DNA of 64,000 nt, from assembly GCF_900091515.1 (NCBI RefSeq), contig NZ_LT607410.1:6572001-6636000 (forward strand). The letters run 5' to 3'. The position numbers and the translations under genes were made by a program. Of this stretch, positions 17,086 through 25,837 are shown in pieces. The notes under the pieces are model-generated. The model was not told the DNA's origin and searched no databases. It saw nothing but the letters and a program-made list of their open reading frames with translations. The DNA is from Micromonospora purpureochromogenes (GTDB lineage: Bacteria > Actinomycetota > Actinomycetes > Mycobacteriales > Micromonosporaceae). The first letter of the stretch is position 1, and every line of letters starts with the position of its first letter.

Positions 17086-18483
17086 GTGGCGACGAAGTCG
17101 GCGACCGGCGGGTTGAGCCGGATCACCATCGTGGCACCCCGGACGAGGATGGATCTGGCACTGCCGTCCGACGTGCCCCTGGCTGACCTGCTGCCCACCC
17201 TGCTCCGATACGCCGGCGAGGACCTCGCCGACGAGGGCGTACGGCACGGTGGCTGGAGCCTGGCCCGGCTCGGCGGCCAGCCGCTCGACGGTGGCCGTAC
17301 CGCCGCGCAGCTCGGGGTCCGCGACGGCGAGGTGCTCTACTTCAACCCGCGCGCGGCGGCCGCCCCGGAGATCGTCTTCGACGACGTGGTGGACGCGGTC
17401 GCGACGGCGACCAACCAGCGCCCGGGCACCTGGCAGGTCGGCACCACCCGCACGTTCTCGGTGCTGATGGCGGCGGTGGCGCTGGGGGTCGGCGCGGTCG
17501 TCACGCTGCTGGCCGGCCCGCCGCAGCTGCCGGGCGCGGTGGCCGCCCTGCTGATGGCGGTGATGCTGGTGGTGGGCGCGGCGGTGCTGTCCCGGGCGGC
17601 CGGTGACAGCCGGACCGGCTCGGTGCTCGCCATGGCCGGCCTCGGCTACGCCGCCGTGGGTGGCCTGCTGGTGCTGGCCGGCGACCGGACGCTGACCGAG
17701 CTGGCGAGTCCGCACGTGCTGCTGGCCGGTACCGCCGTGGTGCTCTTCGCCGCGGTCGCCGCGCTGGCGGTCGGCGACCGGATGCCGCTGTTCTTCGGGG
17801 CCGTCGCGGTCGGCGCGGCGGTGGCACTCGGTGCGCTGCTCTCGCTGGCCTTCGGCATCGGCGCGGCGGCCGCCGCCGCGATCGTCGCCACCGTCGCGTT
17901 CGCGACGCTGCCGGCGCTGCCGATGGCCGCCTACCGGCTGGCCCGGCTGCCCGTGCCGTCCATCCCCACCGGCCCGGACGACCTGAAGACCGACACCGAG
18001 ACGGTCGACGGCCGCCGGGTGCTGCGGCTCAGCGAGCGCGCCGACGCGTTCCTCACCGGGCTGCTGTGGACGGTGTCGCTGCTCGTGCTGGGCAGCCAGG
18101 TGGTGCTCGCCGGCAACGGCCGGCTGCCGGCGGTGCTGCTCTGCCTGGTGCTGGCGCTGCTGTCGCTGCTGCGGGCCCGGCCGTTCATCGGGCGCGCCCA
18201 GCGCACCCCGGTGCTCGTCACCGGGACCGCCGGGCTGGCGCTGACCGCGGCGGCCACCTTCGCCGGCGGCTCGCTGGTGACCCGGCTCGGGCTGGTCCTC
18301 GGCGGCCTGTTGCTGACCGCGGTGGTCAGCCTGATCTACGGCCTGAGCGTGGCGGGCAAGCCGATCTCGCCGGTCTGGGGCCGGACCCTGGACATCGTCG
18401 AGATCCTGCTGATCGTCTCGCTGGTGCCGCTGGCGTTCTGGGTGTGCGGGCTCTACGGCTGGATCGTCAATCTCCGACCCTGA
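17086..18483 (+). CDS. eccD: EccD, multispanning core of type VII secretion
   Basis: A 465-residue protein. Residues about 10-90 form the ubiquitin-like (YukD) cytosolic domain, and from about 125 to 465 there are eleven hydrophobic helices. EccD dimers line the membrane pore of the ESX complex. Start GTG at 17086 follows a GAGGAGG ribosome site. The gene is divergent from eccC, and its last 17 bases overlap the end of the convergent eccE. Confidence 0.94.
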   Translation: MATKSATGGLSRITIVAPRTRMDLALPSDVPLADLLPTLLRYAGEDLADEGVRHGGWSLARLGGQPLDGGRTAAQLGVRDGEVLYFNPRAAAAPEIVFDDVVDAVATATNQRPGTWQVGTTRTFSVLMAAVALGVGAVVTLLAGPPQLPGAVAALLMAVMLVVGAAVLSRAAGDSRTGSVLAMAGLGYAAVGGLLVLAGDRTLTELASPHVLLAGTAVVLFAAVAALAVGDRMPLFFGAVAVGAAVALGALLSLAFGIGAAAAAAIVATVAFATLPALPMAAYRLARLPVPSIPTGPDDLKTDTETVDGRRVLRLSERADAFLTGLLWTVSLLVLGSQVVLAGNGRLPAVLLCLVLALLSLLRARPFIGRAQRTPVLVTGTAGLALTAAATFAGGSLVTRLGLVLGGLLLTAVVSLIYGLSVAGKPISPVWGRTLDIVEILLIVSLVPLAFWVCGLYGWIVNLRP

Positions 18484-19648
18484 ACGTGCCGGCCGCGGTG
18501 GCGACCGGCGTGGTGGCGTAGACCCCGGGCCCGTGCTGGCCGTCCAGCGGCCCGGCCGGGATGCCGCACCGGCGGGCCATGTCGCGGACTACCTTGACCA
18601 GCGCCTCGACGTGGCCGTCCTGGGCGGCGACGCGCAGCAGGGGCGGCACCGGCCGCCCGCCCGGCACCACCACCGCCGCCACCGTGTGCGACGGGGCCGA
18701 GGTGGAGGTGATCGCATCCACCAGGGTGCCCAGCGACGCCGCCGGCCGCTTGCGCAGGGTCAGGCAGAGCTGCGTCCAGCCGCCGCCGCGCAGGCCCGTC
18801 CAGGTCTCGGCGGGCGCCGCCGGGGCGAGGTCGAGGCCCGCCGCGGAGACCACCGCGGCCCGTAGCTCGTCCCGGCCGAGCACCCGGTGGCTCAGCCCGG
18901 CCGCGTTCAGCGCCTTGCCCAGCCGCCCGACGCCGGCCGCGACCGTGCGATGCACGCCGCGCATCCCGCCGCCGCGGGTCACCGTCTCGGTCCGGGCGTC
19001 CCGCACGGACAGGCGCAGCGCCACCCAGACCGTCCGGTGGGCGGCCGGTGGCGCGCCCGGCGCCGGGTACCAGACCAGGGTGTGCGACACCACCTGGGTG
19101 AGGGTGACCGGGCCGGCGAAGTCGGTGAGCACCTGGAGGGCACGGTCCACCACGGACGCCTCGATCGAACCGGCCGGCGCGCCGGGCCGCCCGGTCAGCG
19201 CCACCGCGGCGAACCAGCCGCGCCCGTCCTGGCCGATGCCGAGCCGGGTACCCCGCTCGGTGAGTTCGATCACGTTGAGTTCGGGGGTGAGCGCCGCCAG
19301 CCGGGGATCGACCACGGCACCCTGGGCGACCGCCTCCCGGGCCTGCTCGCGGCGGCGCCCCAACCGGCGGCGCAGCAGCAGGTCCTCGTACCACCAGCGG
19401 CCGCCGCGCCGGCCGAACGCCGCCGCCGTCGCGAACAGGGCCAGGCCGCCGACCACACCGACCACCCAGCCGGGCCCGCCCAACGCGGCCCAGACGGCGA
19501 GCGCGCAGAGTTCCAGCACGACGAGCTGACCGACGGCGACCGGCCCGATCCGGCCGCGTCCGCGCCGGTCGGCCGGCACCACCGGCCGGTCGGCCACGGC
19601 GTCGGGGGCGGCGGGGGTACGACCGGGTGGCGCCTGGAGCTGCGTCAT
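18467..19648 (-). CDS. eccE: EccE, peripheral component of type VII secretion
   Basis: A 393-residue protein with a disordered N-terminus, two transmembrane helices (about 37-56 and 61-80), an Arg-rich segment and a long mixed alpha/beta domain. This matches EccE, which stabilises the outer rim of the ESX membrane complex. The gene runs opposite to eccD and overlaps it tail to tail by 17 bases, so its 3' mRNA end is antisense to eccD. Confidence 0.88.
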   Translation of the reverse strand: MTQLQAPPGRTPAAPDAVADRPVVPADRRGRGRIGPVAVGQLVVLELCALAVWAALGGPGWVVGVVGGLALFATAAAFGRRGGRWWYEDLLLRRRLGRRREQAREAVAQGAVVDPRLAALTPELNVIELTERGTRLGIGQDGRGWFAAVALTGRPGAPAGSIEASVVDRALQVLTDFAGPVTLTQVVSHTLVWYPAPGAPPAAHRTVWVALRLSVRDARTETVTRGGGMRGVHRTVAAGVGRLGKALNAAGLSHRVLGRDELRAAVVSAAGLDLAPAAPAETWTGLRGGGWTQLCLTLRKRPAASLGTLVDAITSTSAPSHTVAAVVVPGGRPVPPLLRVAAQDGHVEALVKVVRDMARRCGIPAGPLDGQHGPGVYATTPVATAAGTFRVGD

Positions 19649-19742
19649 CGGTGAGCGTCCCTTCTGGACATCATGGGCATCCGGCGGGGCGGTGCGGTGC
19701 CGGAGGACGGGCGGGGGTCCCGATGACCCGCCCGTGGCCCCT

Positions 19743-19749
19743 TATCGTA
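19743..19749. promoter_or_regulatory. Shared -10 region of divergent eccE and eccB
   Basis: TATCGTA reads as TATCGT on the plus strand and TACGAT on the minus strand, so one 7-bp box can serve eccB (leader about 57 bases with GGAGGT ribosome site) and eccE. Confidence 0.4.
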
Positions 19750-19811
19750 GGGAAGCCCGCGGCGGAGTTCGGACCTGATCGTCGCGGACCCACCCCCGCC
19801 GGAGGTCAAAC

Positions 19812-21284
19812 ATGCGGACCCGCCGCGATCAGGTGCAGGCGTACCGCTTCGTCACCCGCCGCATCGTCTCCGCGCTGCTCTCCGGCGATCCCGAGACCAC
19901 CAACCTGCCGATGCGGCGGCTGGGCATGGCCGTGATCGGCAGCGTGCTCACCGCCGCGATCGTGCTCGGCGGGGCCGGCGCGTACGGCCAGTTCACCGGG
20001 AACACGGCGCCACTGGAGGCGAACACGCTGGTCATCGAGCGGGAGACCGGCGCGACGTACGTCTTCGCCGACGGGGTGCTGCACCCGACGTTGAACTACG
20101 CCTCGGCGCGGCTGATCCTCAACGAGGCCGACCCGCCGACCCGGACGATGTCGCGCGCGTCGATCGAGGACCGGCCCCGGGGTCGTACCGTCGGCATCGT
20201 CGGCGCTCCCGACGCCTTGCCGGACCGCACGTCGCTGGTCGGCCTCCCCTGGTCGGTCTGCGATGTGCCCGACCCGGGCGACTCCCGCCGGTCGACCACC
20301 CGGGTGGTGATCGACCGGCCGCTGACCGGCGGCACGCCGCTGGCCGACCGGGCGGTGCTGGTCCGGGGTGACGGGCAGCGCTTCCTGCTCACCGGCGGCT
20401 CCCGGCTCCAGATCGTCGGCGGGGACCCGGCGCTGGCCGCGCTGCGGATGGCCAACGCCACCGCGCTCGACGTCGGCGCGCAGCTGCTCAACGCGGTCCC
20501 GGCCGGGCCGGCGCTACGGGAGCTGGGCATCGACGGCGACGGCACGCCGAGCAGCCGGTCGGTCGGGGGCCGCCCGGCCCGGATCGGCCAGGTGTTCCGG
20601 GCCGCCGGCGAGCACTACGTGCTGACCCGCGACGGCCTGGTCTCCATCGGCGAGGTGAGCGCCCTGCTGTTGCAGAGCGACGGCGGTCAGGTCACCGACA
20701 TCAGCCCGGACCAGGTGGGCGAGCTGTCCGACCGGCGGGTGGAGCCCGACGGCATGCCGCAGGCGCTGCCCGCGCTGCATCCGGTCCGCCCCGGGCAGAC
20801 GGTGGTCTGCGCCAGCTACCGGTCCGGTCCGGCCGGCGGCGCGCCGACCACCACCCTGGAGGTCTTCGACCGGACGCCACCCGAGCTGGCCGGCGCCACC
20901 GGCGCGACGGCGGTGCGGCAGGGCTCGCGCGACGCCGTCGAGACGGCCGAGGAGGTGCTGCTGCCGGGCGGCAAGGGCGTGCTGGTCCAGGCCGCCCCCG
21001 GCGCCGGTGAGGGCACCGAGGCGGCGGCCGGCGCGACGGTCTACCTGATCAGCCCGCAGGGGGTCCGGTACCCGCTGGGGAAGCGCTCCGGTGACGCGGT
21101 CACCGCGCTCGGGTACGGCGGGGTGAAGCCCCTGGTCGTGCCGGCGTCGCTGCTCTCGCTGATCCCGACCGGGCCGACTCTGGAGCGGCAGGACGCGTTG
21201 TCCTACTTCGCCCCGGGCGACGGCCCCGGCACCCCGTCAGCGCAGCCGAAGGCGGCCACCGGAGCGCCGGCGCAGGGCGGTTGA
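19812..21284 (+). CDS. eccB: EccB, membrane/periplasmic component of type VII secretion
   Basis: A 490-residue protein. It starts MRTRRDQVQAYRFVTRR, the typical EccB opening, with a short amphipathic helix and one transmembrane helix (about 37-58). The large outer domain has repeat-like beta segments and two family-conserved cysteines (in LPWSVCD and QTVVCASY) that form a disulfide. EccB holds the ESX pores together on the outer face. A GGAGGT ribosome site sets the start. Confidence 0.94.
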   Translation: MRTRRDQVQAYRFVTRRIVSALLSGDPETTNLPMRRLGMAVIGSVLTAAIVLGGAGAYGQFTGNTAPLEANTLVIERETGATYVFADGVLHPTLNYASARLILNEADPPTRTMSRASIEDRPRGRTVGIVGAPDALPDRTSLVGLPWSVCDVPDPGDSRRSTTRVVIDRPLTGGTPLADRAVLVRGDGQRFLLTGGSRLQIVGGDPALAALRMANATALDVGAQLLNAVPAGPALRELGIDGDGTPSSRSVGGRPARIGQVFRAAGEHYVLTRDGLVSIGEVSALLLQSDGGQVTDISPDQVGELSDRRVEPDGMPQALPALHPVRPGQTVVCASYRSGPAGGAPTTTLEVFDRTPPELAGATGATAVRQGSRDAVETAEEVLLPGGKGVLVQAAPGAGEGTEAAAGATVYLISPQGVRYPLGKRSGDAVTALGYGGVKPLVVPASLLSLIPTGPTLERQDALSYFAPGDGPGTPSAQPKAATGAPAQGG

Positions 21285-21382
21285 GGGGTGCCGACGGTCG
21301 ATCCGCGGGTCGCCCCGGCTGGCGCCGGTCGACTAACCTGGGCGTGGCCGACGTATCGACTATGGACAACGGGGATGCTGCC

Positions 21383-21751
21383 ATGACCGGGCGTACGACA
21401 GTCGACGTTCTGTCCTTGGAGGACTTTCACCAGCGGATGGCGGACCGGCTCGCCCAGGCGGAGGCGGCGCTGAAGAAGCTCAACACCGAGCTCCAGTGCC
21501 GTCCGCCCGCGCTCGGCTCCTTCACCGACGCCAGCAGCAACGCCCGCCGCTACAGCGAGATGCAGGCGAGCTACGCCGAGCAGGTCGCCCGGCTGCGCCG
21601 CGCGGTCGAGGCGTCCCGGACGGCGACCCACACGATCATGACGAACTACCGCACCACCGAGGCGCGCAACGCGGCGAACGCCGCCGACATCGAGGCCGCG
21701 CTCAACGGGGTGGACGAGGCGCTCAACGAGCGGGGGGACGGGCGTGTCTGA
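21383..21751 (+). CDS. Helical ESX partner protein
   Basis: A 122-residue, almost wholly helical protein (MTGRTTVDVLSLEDFHQRM) with heptad-like Ala/Leu spacing through residues 18-118 and no Trp-x-Gly. It overlaps the next gene by 8 bases, so the two are translationally coupled. This suggests a dimer with the WXG-type protein at 21744, in the manner of PE-PPE or Esx pairs. The start at 21383 is preferred for a weak GGGGA site; an in-frame ATG at 21362 is possible. No named family is recognised. Confidence 0.75.
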   Translation: MTGRTTVDVLSLEDFHQRMADRLAQAEAALKKLNTELQCRPPALGSFTDASSNARRYSEMQASYAEQVARLRRAVEASRTATHTIMTNYRTTEARNAANAADIEAALNGVDEALNERGDGRV

Positions 21752-23018
21752 GTACACCCAGCGCTATCAACATGTCAGCCACCGCGAGCTGTACGACGCG
21801 GTGCACGCCGGCGACCCGCAGCAGATCGACAACCTGGCCAGCCAGTGGAGTTCCCTGCGGGACACGCTCGACAACCTCGCCCGGGATCTCGGCGCCGACC
21901 TGGACAAGTTGGCCCCGGCCTGGACGGGCGACGCCGCGCGGGAGTTCCACGACCGGCTCTCCCTGGTCGTGCGCTACTCGTCCGACCTGGCCGAGGGCAC
22001 GGCCGACGTGCGGCAGGCGCTCTCCCTGATGGCCGGCCAGCTGCGCACCGCCCAGCGCGAGGCGGAGAGCCCGGAGGCCACCGACGACCACGACAAGGCG
22101 GTGGACGGGGCGACCAAGGGCCTGGTCCTCGGCGTGCCGGGCATGATCGTCGGCGGCATCCTGGGCCACCAGCAGGACAAGGCCGAGCAGGAGAAGGCCC
22201 ACCAGCGGATGGTGCAGGTGGTGGCCAACCTGGCCGCGGGCTACGAGGTCGCCTCGTACGGCCGGGTCGTCGACCCGCCGGCCCCGCCGCCGCGACTGCC
22301 GGGTGAGGCCGACCGCAACGGCGCCACGACCAAGGCCGGCCCGTCGGTGGGCAGCCCGGCCTCCGCGCCCGGCACCGGGATCGCCGGTCCGGGCGGCGGC
22401 GCCACGGTGTCCAACCCCAGCAGCCCGGCCCACGGTCCGACGACCGGTTCCGGCGGCACCGGCACCGGCACGGGCGGCACCGGCACGGGTACGACGACCA
22501 CGCCGGTAACCGGCGGTGGGCTCGTCGGCACCGGCACCGCGCTCGCGGGCGCCGAACCGCTCACCGGCGGCGCGCTTCTCGGCGGCGCCGGCCTGGCCGG
22601 CGCCGGGGGCGCGACGGGCGGCGGCTCGGGCATGGCGTTCGGCGCGGCCGCCGGCATCGCGGCCGGCGGGGTGCTCGGCACCGGCGCACTGGCCTCCTCG
22701 GGCCGGGCGTCCGCCCCGACGCCGGTCCGGCCGGCCACCGGTGCCACCGGCATGGAGAACCGGTCCGCCGCCGGCACCGGCCGGCTGGCCTCCGGACAGC
22801 TGGGCAGCGCCAACGGCGGCGGCCGGCCGGGCACGGGCGGGACGCCGACCAACCGGGCGGCCACGGCCGGCGGCGCCGGTCGCAACGGTGTGATCGGCGG
22901 GCGCGGCCAGGACGGCGAGGACGAGAGCGACGAGCGGCTGACCTGGCTCACCGAGGACGAGATGGTGTGGCACGACGGTGCCGACACCGCCCCGCCGGTG
23001 CTCGGCGGCGATCGCTGA
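21744..23018 (+). CDS. Long WXG-type, Gly-rich ESX substrate candidate
   Basis: A 424-residue protein. A helical N-terminal domain (about 1-115) carries W-T-G (PAWTGDAAREF, Trp near 59). A glycine-containing hydrophobic stretch (about 127-142) may insert in membranes. Then about 230 residues are rich in Gly, Thr, Ala and Pro. The end, LTWLTEDEMVWHDG, repeats the acidic Trp motif of the 8634 protein. Start GTG at 21744 lies inside the previous gene. Export by the neighbouring ESX machine is inferred. Confidence 0.8.
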   Translation: MSEYTQRYQHVSHRELYDAVHAGDPQQIDNLASQWSSLRDTLDNLARDLGADLDKLAPAWTGDAAREFHDRLSLVVRYSSDLAEGTADVRQALSLMAGQLRTAQREAESPEATDDHDKAVDGATKGLVLGVPGMIVGGILGHQQDKAEQEKAHQRMVQVVANLAAGYEVASYGRVVDPPAPPPRLPGEADRNGATTKAGPSVGSPASAPGTGIAGPGGGATVSNPSSPAHGPTTGSGGTGTGTGGTGTGTTTTPVTGGGLVGTGTALAGAEPLTGGALLGGAGLAGAGGATGGGSGMAFGAAAGIAAGGVLGTGALASSGRASAPTPVRPATGATGMENRSAAGTGRLASGQLGSANGGGRPGTGGTPTNRAATAGGAGRNGVIGGRGQDGEDESDERLTWLTEDEMVWHDGADTAPPVLGGDR

Positions 23019-23032
23019 CCTGACGCACGACG

Positions 23033-23066
23033 AGCGGCCCACCCGGGAACCTCCGGGTGGGCCGCT
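23033..23066 (+). terminator. Hairpin terminator of the eccB operon
   Basis: A perfect 14-bp stem (AGCGGCCCACCCGG) with a 6-base loop lies 14 bases after the Gly-rich gene. Confidence 0.8.
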
Positions 23067-23252
23067 GCTCGGTCCGGGGCAGTGGTCGGCAGAAGTCGTC
23101 CGGCCCGCCCGGCCCCGCGGCGCTCAGCGGAAGCCAGCGGCCAACGCGACCGCGCCATGCCGTGCCGTTGGATGATCCGTCCACCTAGGACGAGTGGGCC
23201 GGGTCACGCCCGTGGACGCCCTCGGTGCGCTGCACCGGCCCCTGGGTGGCGA

Positions 23253-23258
23253 TAGGTT
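23253..23258 (+). promoter_or_regulatory. -10 box for a leaderless transcript
   Basis: TAGGTT ends 6 bases before the GTG at 23265, which supports that GTG as the start of a leaderless mRNA. Confidence 0.45.
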
Positions 23259-23264
23259 GGAGAG

Positions 23265-23609
23265 GTGCTGCCCGTAGCGTCCATCCGCCCCTTTCGGCGG
23301 GCGACGCTGCGCGACCTGACCCGGCTGGCGCTGACCGCCCTGGTGCTCGCGGTCGGCCTCGGCGGCGTCTTCGCCCCGACGACCGGCCCCGCCGCCGCCG
23401 CGCCGGCCCGGCCCGCCGTGTCGGCCGCCCGGGTGCCCGAGTCGCCGGCCACCGCCCGGCCGACCGACGAGCAGCCCGCCGACTTCCCCGCCCGGCCGAT
23501 CCCGGCCCGGCGCGACGCCGTCTCGACCGACCGGCCGCTCGTGGCGCCGGCGGCGACGACGGACCCGGTCCGGGACGCCACCGGCCGGCGCGGCCCGCCC
23601 CGGCGCTGA
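23265..23609 (+). CDS. Small secreted Pro/Ala-rich protein
   Basis: A 114-residue protein with a signal peptide (about 15-46, ending PAAAAPARP) and a low-complexity Pro/Ala/Arg mature part. Support is modest: a leaderless promoter and a clean signal sequence, but no recognised family. It lies between the eccB operon terminator and the membrane coiled-coil gene and may be part of the ESX locus. Confidence 0.5.
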   Translation: MLPVASIRPFRRATLRDLTRLALTALVLAVGLGGVFAPTTGPAAAAPARPAVSAARVPESPATARPTDEQPADFPARPIPARRDAVSTDRPLVAPAATTDPVRDATGRRGPPRR

Positions 23610-23732
23610 GCCACGCGGCGCCCCCGTGGCACCGGACCACCGCCGCGCCCGCGGGGTCCGCCCCGGATACGCCCGCCGCTCCGCTCGCCCGGCCCGCCCG
23701 TCCACATCGTTTCCCGCCCTGAGGTGCTGGTG

Positions 23733-24524
23733 ATGCAGACCGTCTTCTCCTCCGTCCTGCCCGACGTTCCCGCCGCCGCCGTGATCTGGCTGGTTCTGCT
23801 CGCCGTCGCGGCCGTCGCCTTCGGCGCACTGGTCGCCCGTCCGGGTTGGCTGCGCTCCGCCGTCGCCGGCCGGATCCGGCAGGCCGCGATGCCCAGCACC
23901 ATGGAGCTGGCCGAGGAGAAACGGGAACGCACCCGGTACGCCGGCGAGGTGGCGGTCGCCGCCGAGCGCGCGTCGGCCACCGCCGGGCGGCGGCGCGCCG
24001 AGTGGCTGGCCGCCCAGGACGAGGTCGAGGCGGCCTGGGCGGCGTACGAGGCGGCCGAGGCGGATGTCCGCCGGCTGTCCGCCGCCGCCGCGATGCCACT
24101 GCCCGGCACGGTCCGCACCCCGGCCGAGTACGCCGACCGGGAGCGGTACCTGCACCGGGCCGCGCTGGACGCGTACTGGCGCAAGGAGCTCTCGGTGGAG
24201 CAGCTCAGCGACGTCTTCGCCCACCGCAACGGCTGGGACCCGCGGCGGCACCCGGTCGAGCAGGAGCTGGTGCTGCGCCGCGCCATCCGGGACAACCTGG
24301 CCGCCCGGCACCGGGCCGCGTCGGAGCGGGAGCGGGCGGCGTGGCGGGCGGCCGACCTGGCCGCGGCGGCGGCGCGCAGCCTGCGCGAGGAGGCGTTCGC
24401 CGCGCTGGACCGCAGGCCGGAGGAGGTCGAGTCGGTGGTGCCGATGCCGGAGACCCGGGTGGCCGAGCCGGCCCGGGAGTCGGCGGGCGTGGCCCGGGGT
24501 CGGGCCGCCGTCGCCGCCTACTGA
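23733..24524 (+). CDS. Membrane-anchored coiled-coil protein, ESX-linked
   Basis: A 263-residue protein with one N-terminal transmembrane helix (about 9-35). A long charged helical region (about 50-235) is rich in Ala, Glu and Arg and looks like an extended coiled coil, followed by a short tail. The start at ATG 23733 is preferred because TGAGGTG (23720-23726) serves as its ribosome site; a GTG lies 9 bases upstream. No family is recognised. Its position as the last gene of the secretion block suggests a structural role there. Confidence 0.7.
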   Translation: MQTVFSSVLPDVPAAAVIWLVLLAVAAVAFGALVARPGWLRSAVAGRIRQAAMPSTMELAEEKRERTRYAGEVAVAAERASATAGRRRAEWLAAQDEVEAAWAAYEAAEADVRRLSAAAAMPLPGTVRTPAEYADRERYLHRAALDAYWRKELSVEQLSDVFAHRNGWDPRRHPVEQELVLRRAIRDNLAARHRAASERERAAWRAADLAAAAARSLREEAFAALDRRPEEVESVVPMPETRVAEPARESAGVARGRAAVAAY

Positions 24525-24651
24525 CCGCGAGCCGGCCCGGCTGCTGTCCCCGCTCGGGTTGTTCGTCGGCACGCACGCCGTGGCCGGCGCGGTGGCGGTC
24601 GATCGCCGGGTCTCACCGCCGCGCTCGTCGGCGGTGGATGCGGGGTTCCGC

Positions 24652-24657
24652 TAGCGT
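24652..24657 (+). promoter_or_regulatory. -10 box for leaderless DUF1232 gene
   Basis: TAGCGT ends 6 bases before ATG 24664, again leaderless geometry. The preceding 127 bases after the coiled-coil gene hold no gene. Confidence 0.45.
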
Positions 24658-24663
24658 GACGGC

Positions 24664-25005
24664 ATGTCCCGCGAGACGTTGGTCCTCGTCGTCATCGGCA
24701 GCATCCTGGCGCTGGCGACGTTGGTCGGCGCCGTGCTGCTGGCGATCCGGGTGGTCCGCACCCGCCGGCTGCTCGGCACGCTCGGCGTCGGGGGCAAGGT
24801 GGCCTTCTACGGCGCGCTGATCTACACGATCTTCCCGGTGGACGTGCTGCCCGACCCGATCTACCTGGACGACATGGGGATCCTCGCCGGGGCGCTGATC
24901 TACCTGACCCGGCTGGCCCACCAGCGCCGGGCGCAGGCCCGCCGGTTGCCCGGCCAGCCGGACACTCCCCCTGGTCAGGACCGGGTACGCCGCCCCGTGC
25001 CATGA
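24664..25005 (+). CDS. DUF1232 (YkvA-like) membrane protein
   Basis: A 113-residue protein with an N-terminal transmembrane helix (about 5-27). The DUF1232 core (about 40-80) contains the signature YTIFPVDVLPDPIYLDD, followed by a basic tail. Small proteins of this family occur widely and their function is unknown. The next gene starts 41 bases later. Confidence 0.85.
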   Translation: MSRETLVLVVIGSILALATLVGAVLLAIRVVRTRRLLGTLGVGGKVAFYGALIYTIFPVDVLPDPIYLDDMGILAGALIYLTRLAHQRRAQARRLPGQPDTPPGQDRVRRPVP

Positions 25006-25046
25006 TCGTGCGGGCCGGCCGAGCATCCGGCCGGAAGGGGACGGAC

Positions 25047-25466
25047 ATGGCCGGCGACCACCGGTTGGACCCGCACGACGAGCGGGTCGTCGCGTTCTGC
25101 CGGGAGCGGCACCTCGCCACGCTGACCACCCTGCGCGCCGACGGCACCCCGCACGTGGTGCCGGTGGGGGTGACGTTCGACCCGGACGCCGGGCTGGCCC
25201 GGGTGATCACCTCCGGCGGCTCCGCCAAGGCCCGGCACGTCGCCGCCGCCGGCCCCGAGGGCACGCCGGTCGCGGTGTGCCACCTCGACGGGCGGTGGTG
25301 GCTGACCATCGAGGGCCGGGCGACCCTCCGCACCGACCCGGCGTCGGTGGCCGAGGCCGAACGCCGTTACGCCGAGCGCTACCGCCAGCCCCGCCCCAAC
25401 CCCGAGCGCGTCGTCATCGAGATCGCCGTCACCCGCCTCCTCGGCACCCTCCCCCCACCCCCCTGA
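25047..25466 (+). CDS. PPOX-class, probably F420-dependent oxidoreductase
   Basis: A 139-residue split-barrel flavin/deazaflavin enzyme of the Rv1155 type. It opens with LATLTTLRADGTPHVVPVGV (about 24-43), the cofactor-side strand pair, and ends with a barrel-closing strand (VVIEIAVTRLLG). Members of this group in actinomycetes use F420 to reduce small aromatic or tetrapyrrole-like substrates; the exact substrate is unknown. The start ATG 25047 follows GGAAGGGG. Confidence 0.85.
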   Translation: MAGDHRLDPHDERVVAFCRERHLATLTTLRADGTPHVVPVGVTFDPDAGLARVITSGGSAKARHVAAAGPEGTPVAVCHLDGRWWLTIEGRATLRTDPASVAEAERRYAERYRQPRPNPERVVIEIAVTRLLGTLPPPP

Positions 25467-25492
25467 CCCGCCACCCCCCACCCTTCGCGTGC

Positions 25493-25556
25493 GCGCACTT
25501 TCACGGAATGCGTGCCCATTCCGCGCCGAATAGCCACTCATTCCGCGAAAGTGCGC
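25493..25556. repeat. Long palindromic element, copy 1
   Basis: The 18-bp arms at 25493-25510 and 25539-25556 match at 17 positions (GCGCACTTTCACGGAATG against its complement). They enclose a loop that contains CGCGCCGAATAGCC. A second copy with the same arms and loop core lies at 32261-32322. It stands 27 bases after the PPOX stop and is relatively AT-rich for this genome. It can serve as a terminator, but the shared loop makes it a dispersed element. Confidence 0.85.
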
Positions 25557-25837
25557 GGCTCTTGGGGGGTGGGAGGTCTCGCCCCGGGTGTCCGGGTTGG
25601 GGGTGAGGTGGGCCTCGGGGGCGGTGGAATCAGGGGGTGGGGCGGGTCGTTGGATTCTGCGTACGACCGGGGCAGGGCAGGTGACGGGCCGGAATGGGTC
25701 CGGGGCGTCGGTCGTTGCGTTGCTGGTGAGCGCGGGCCGAGGGGGTCCGCGTCCCCTGATGATCCGAGCGCCTTTCCCGGTGCTTGCGTCCGGGTCTTCC
25801 CGACCGGGCGGCAAACCCCCCGAATGGAGCTGCGACC
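25557..25837 (+). promoter_or_regulatory. Structured leader upstream of the C39-like protease
   Basis: No gene is seen here. From about 25740 to 25830 there are nested GC stems, including CCCGG/CCGGG at 25777-25795, and an A-rich GGCAAACC segment before the GGAG ribosome site. The pattern is suggestive of a structured 5' leader but fits no riboswitch consensus I know. Confidence 0.3.

Noticed and set aside
25740..25837. c-di-GMP (GEMM) riboswitch before the protease gene
   Set aside because: A GGCAAACC string resembles part of the motif, but the other conserved blocks (such as GACGCAAAGCC) are missing.
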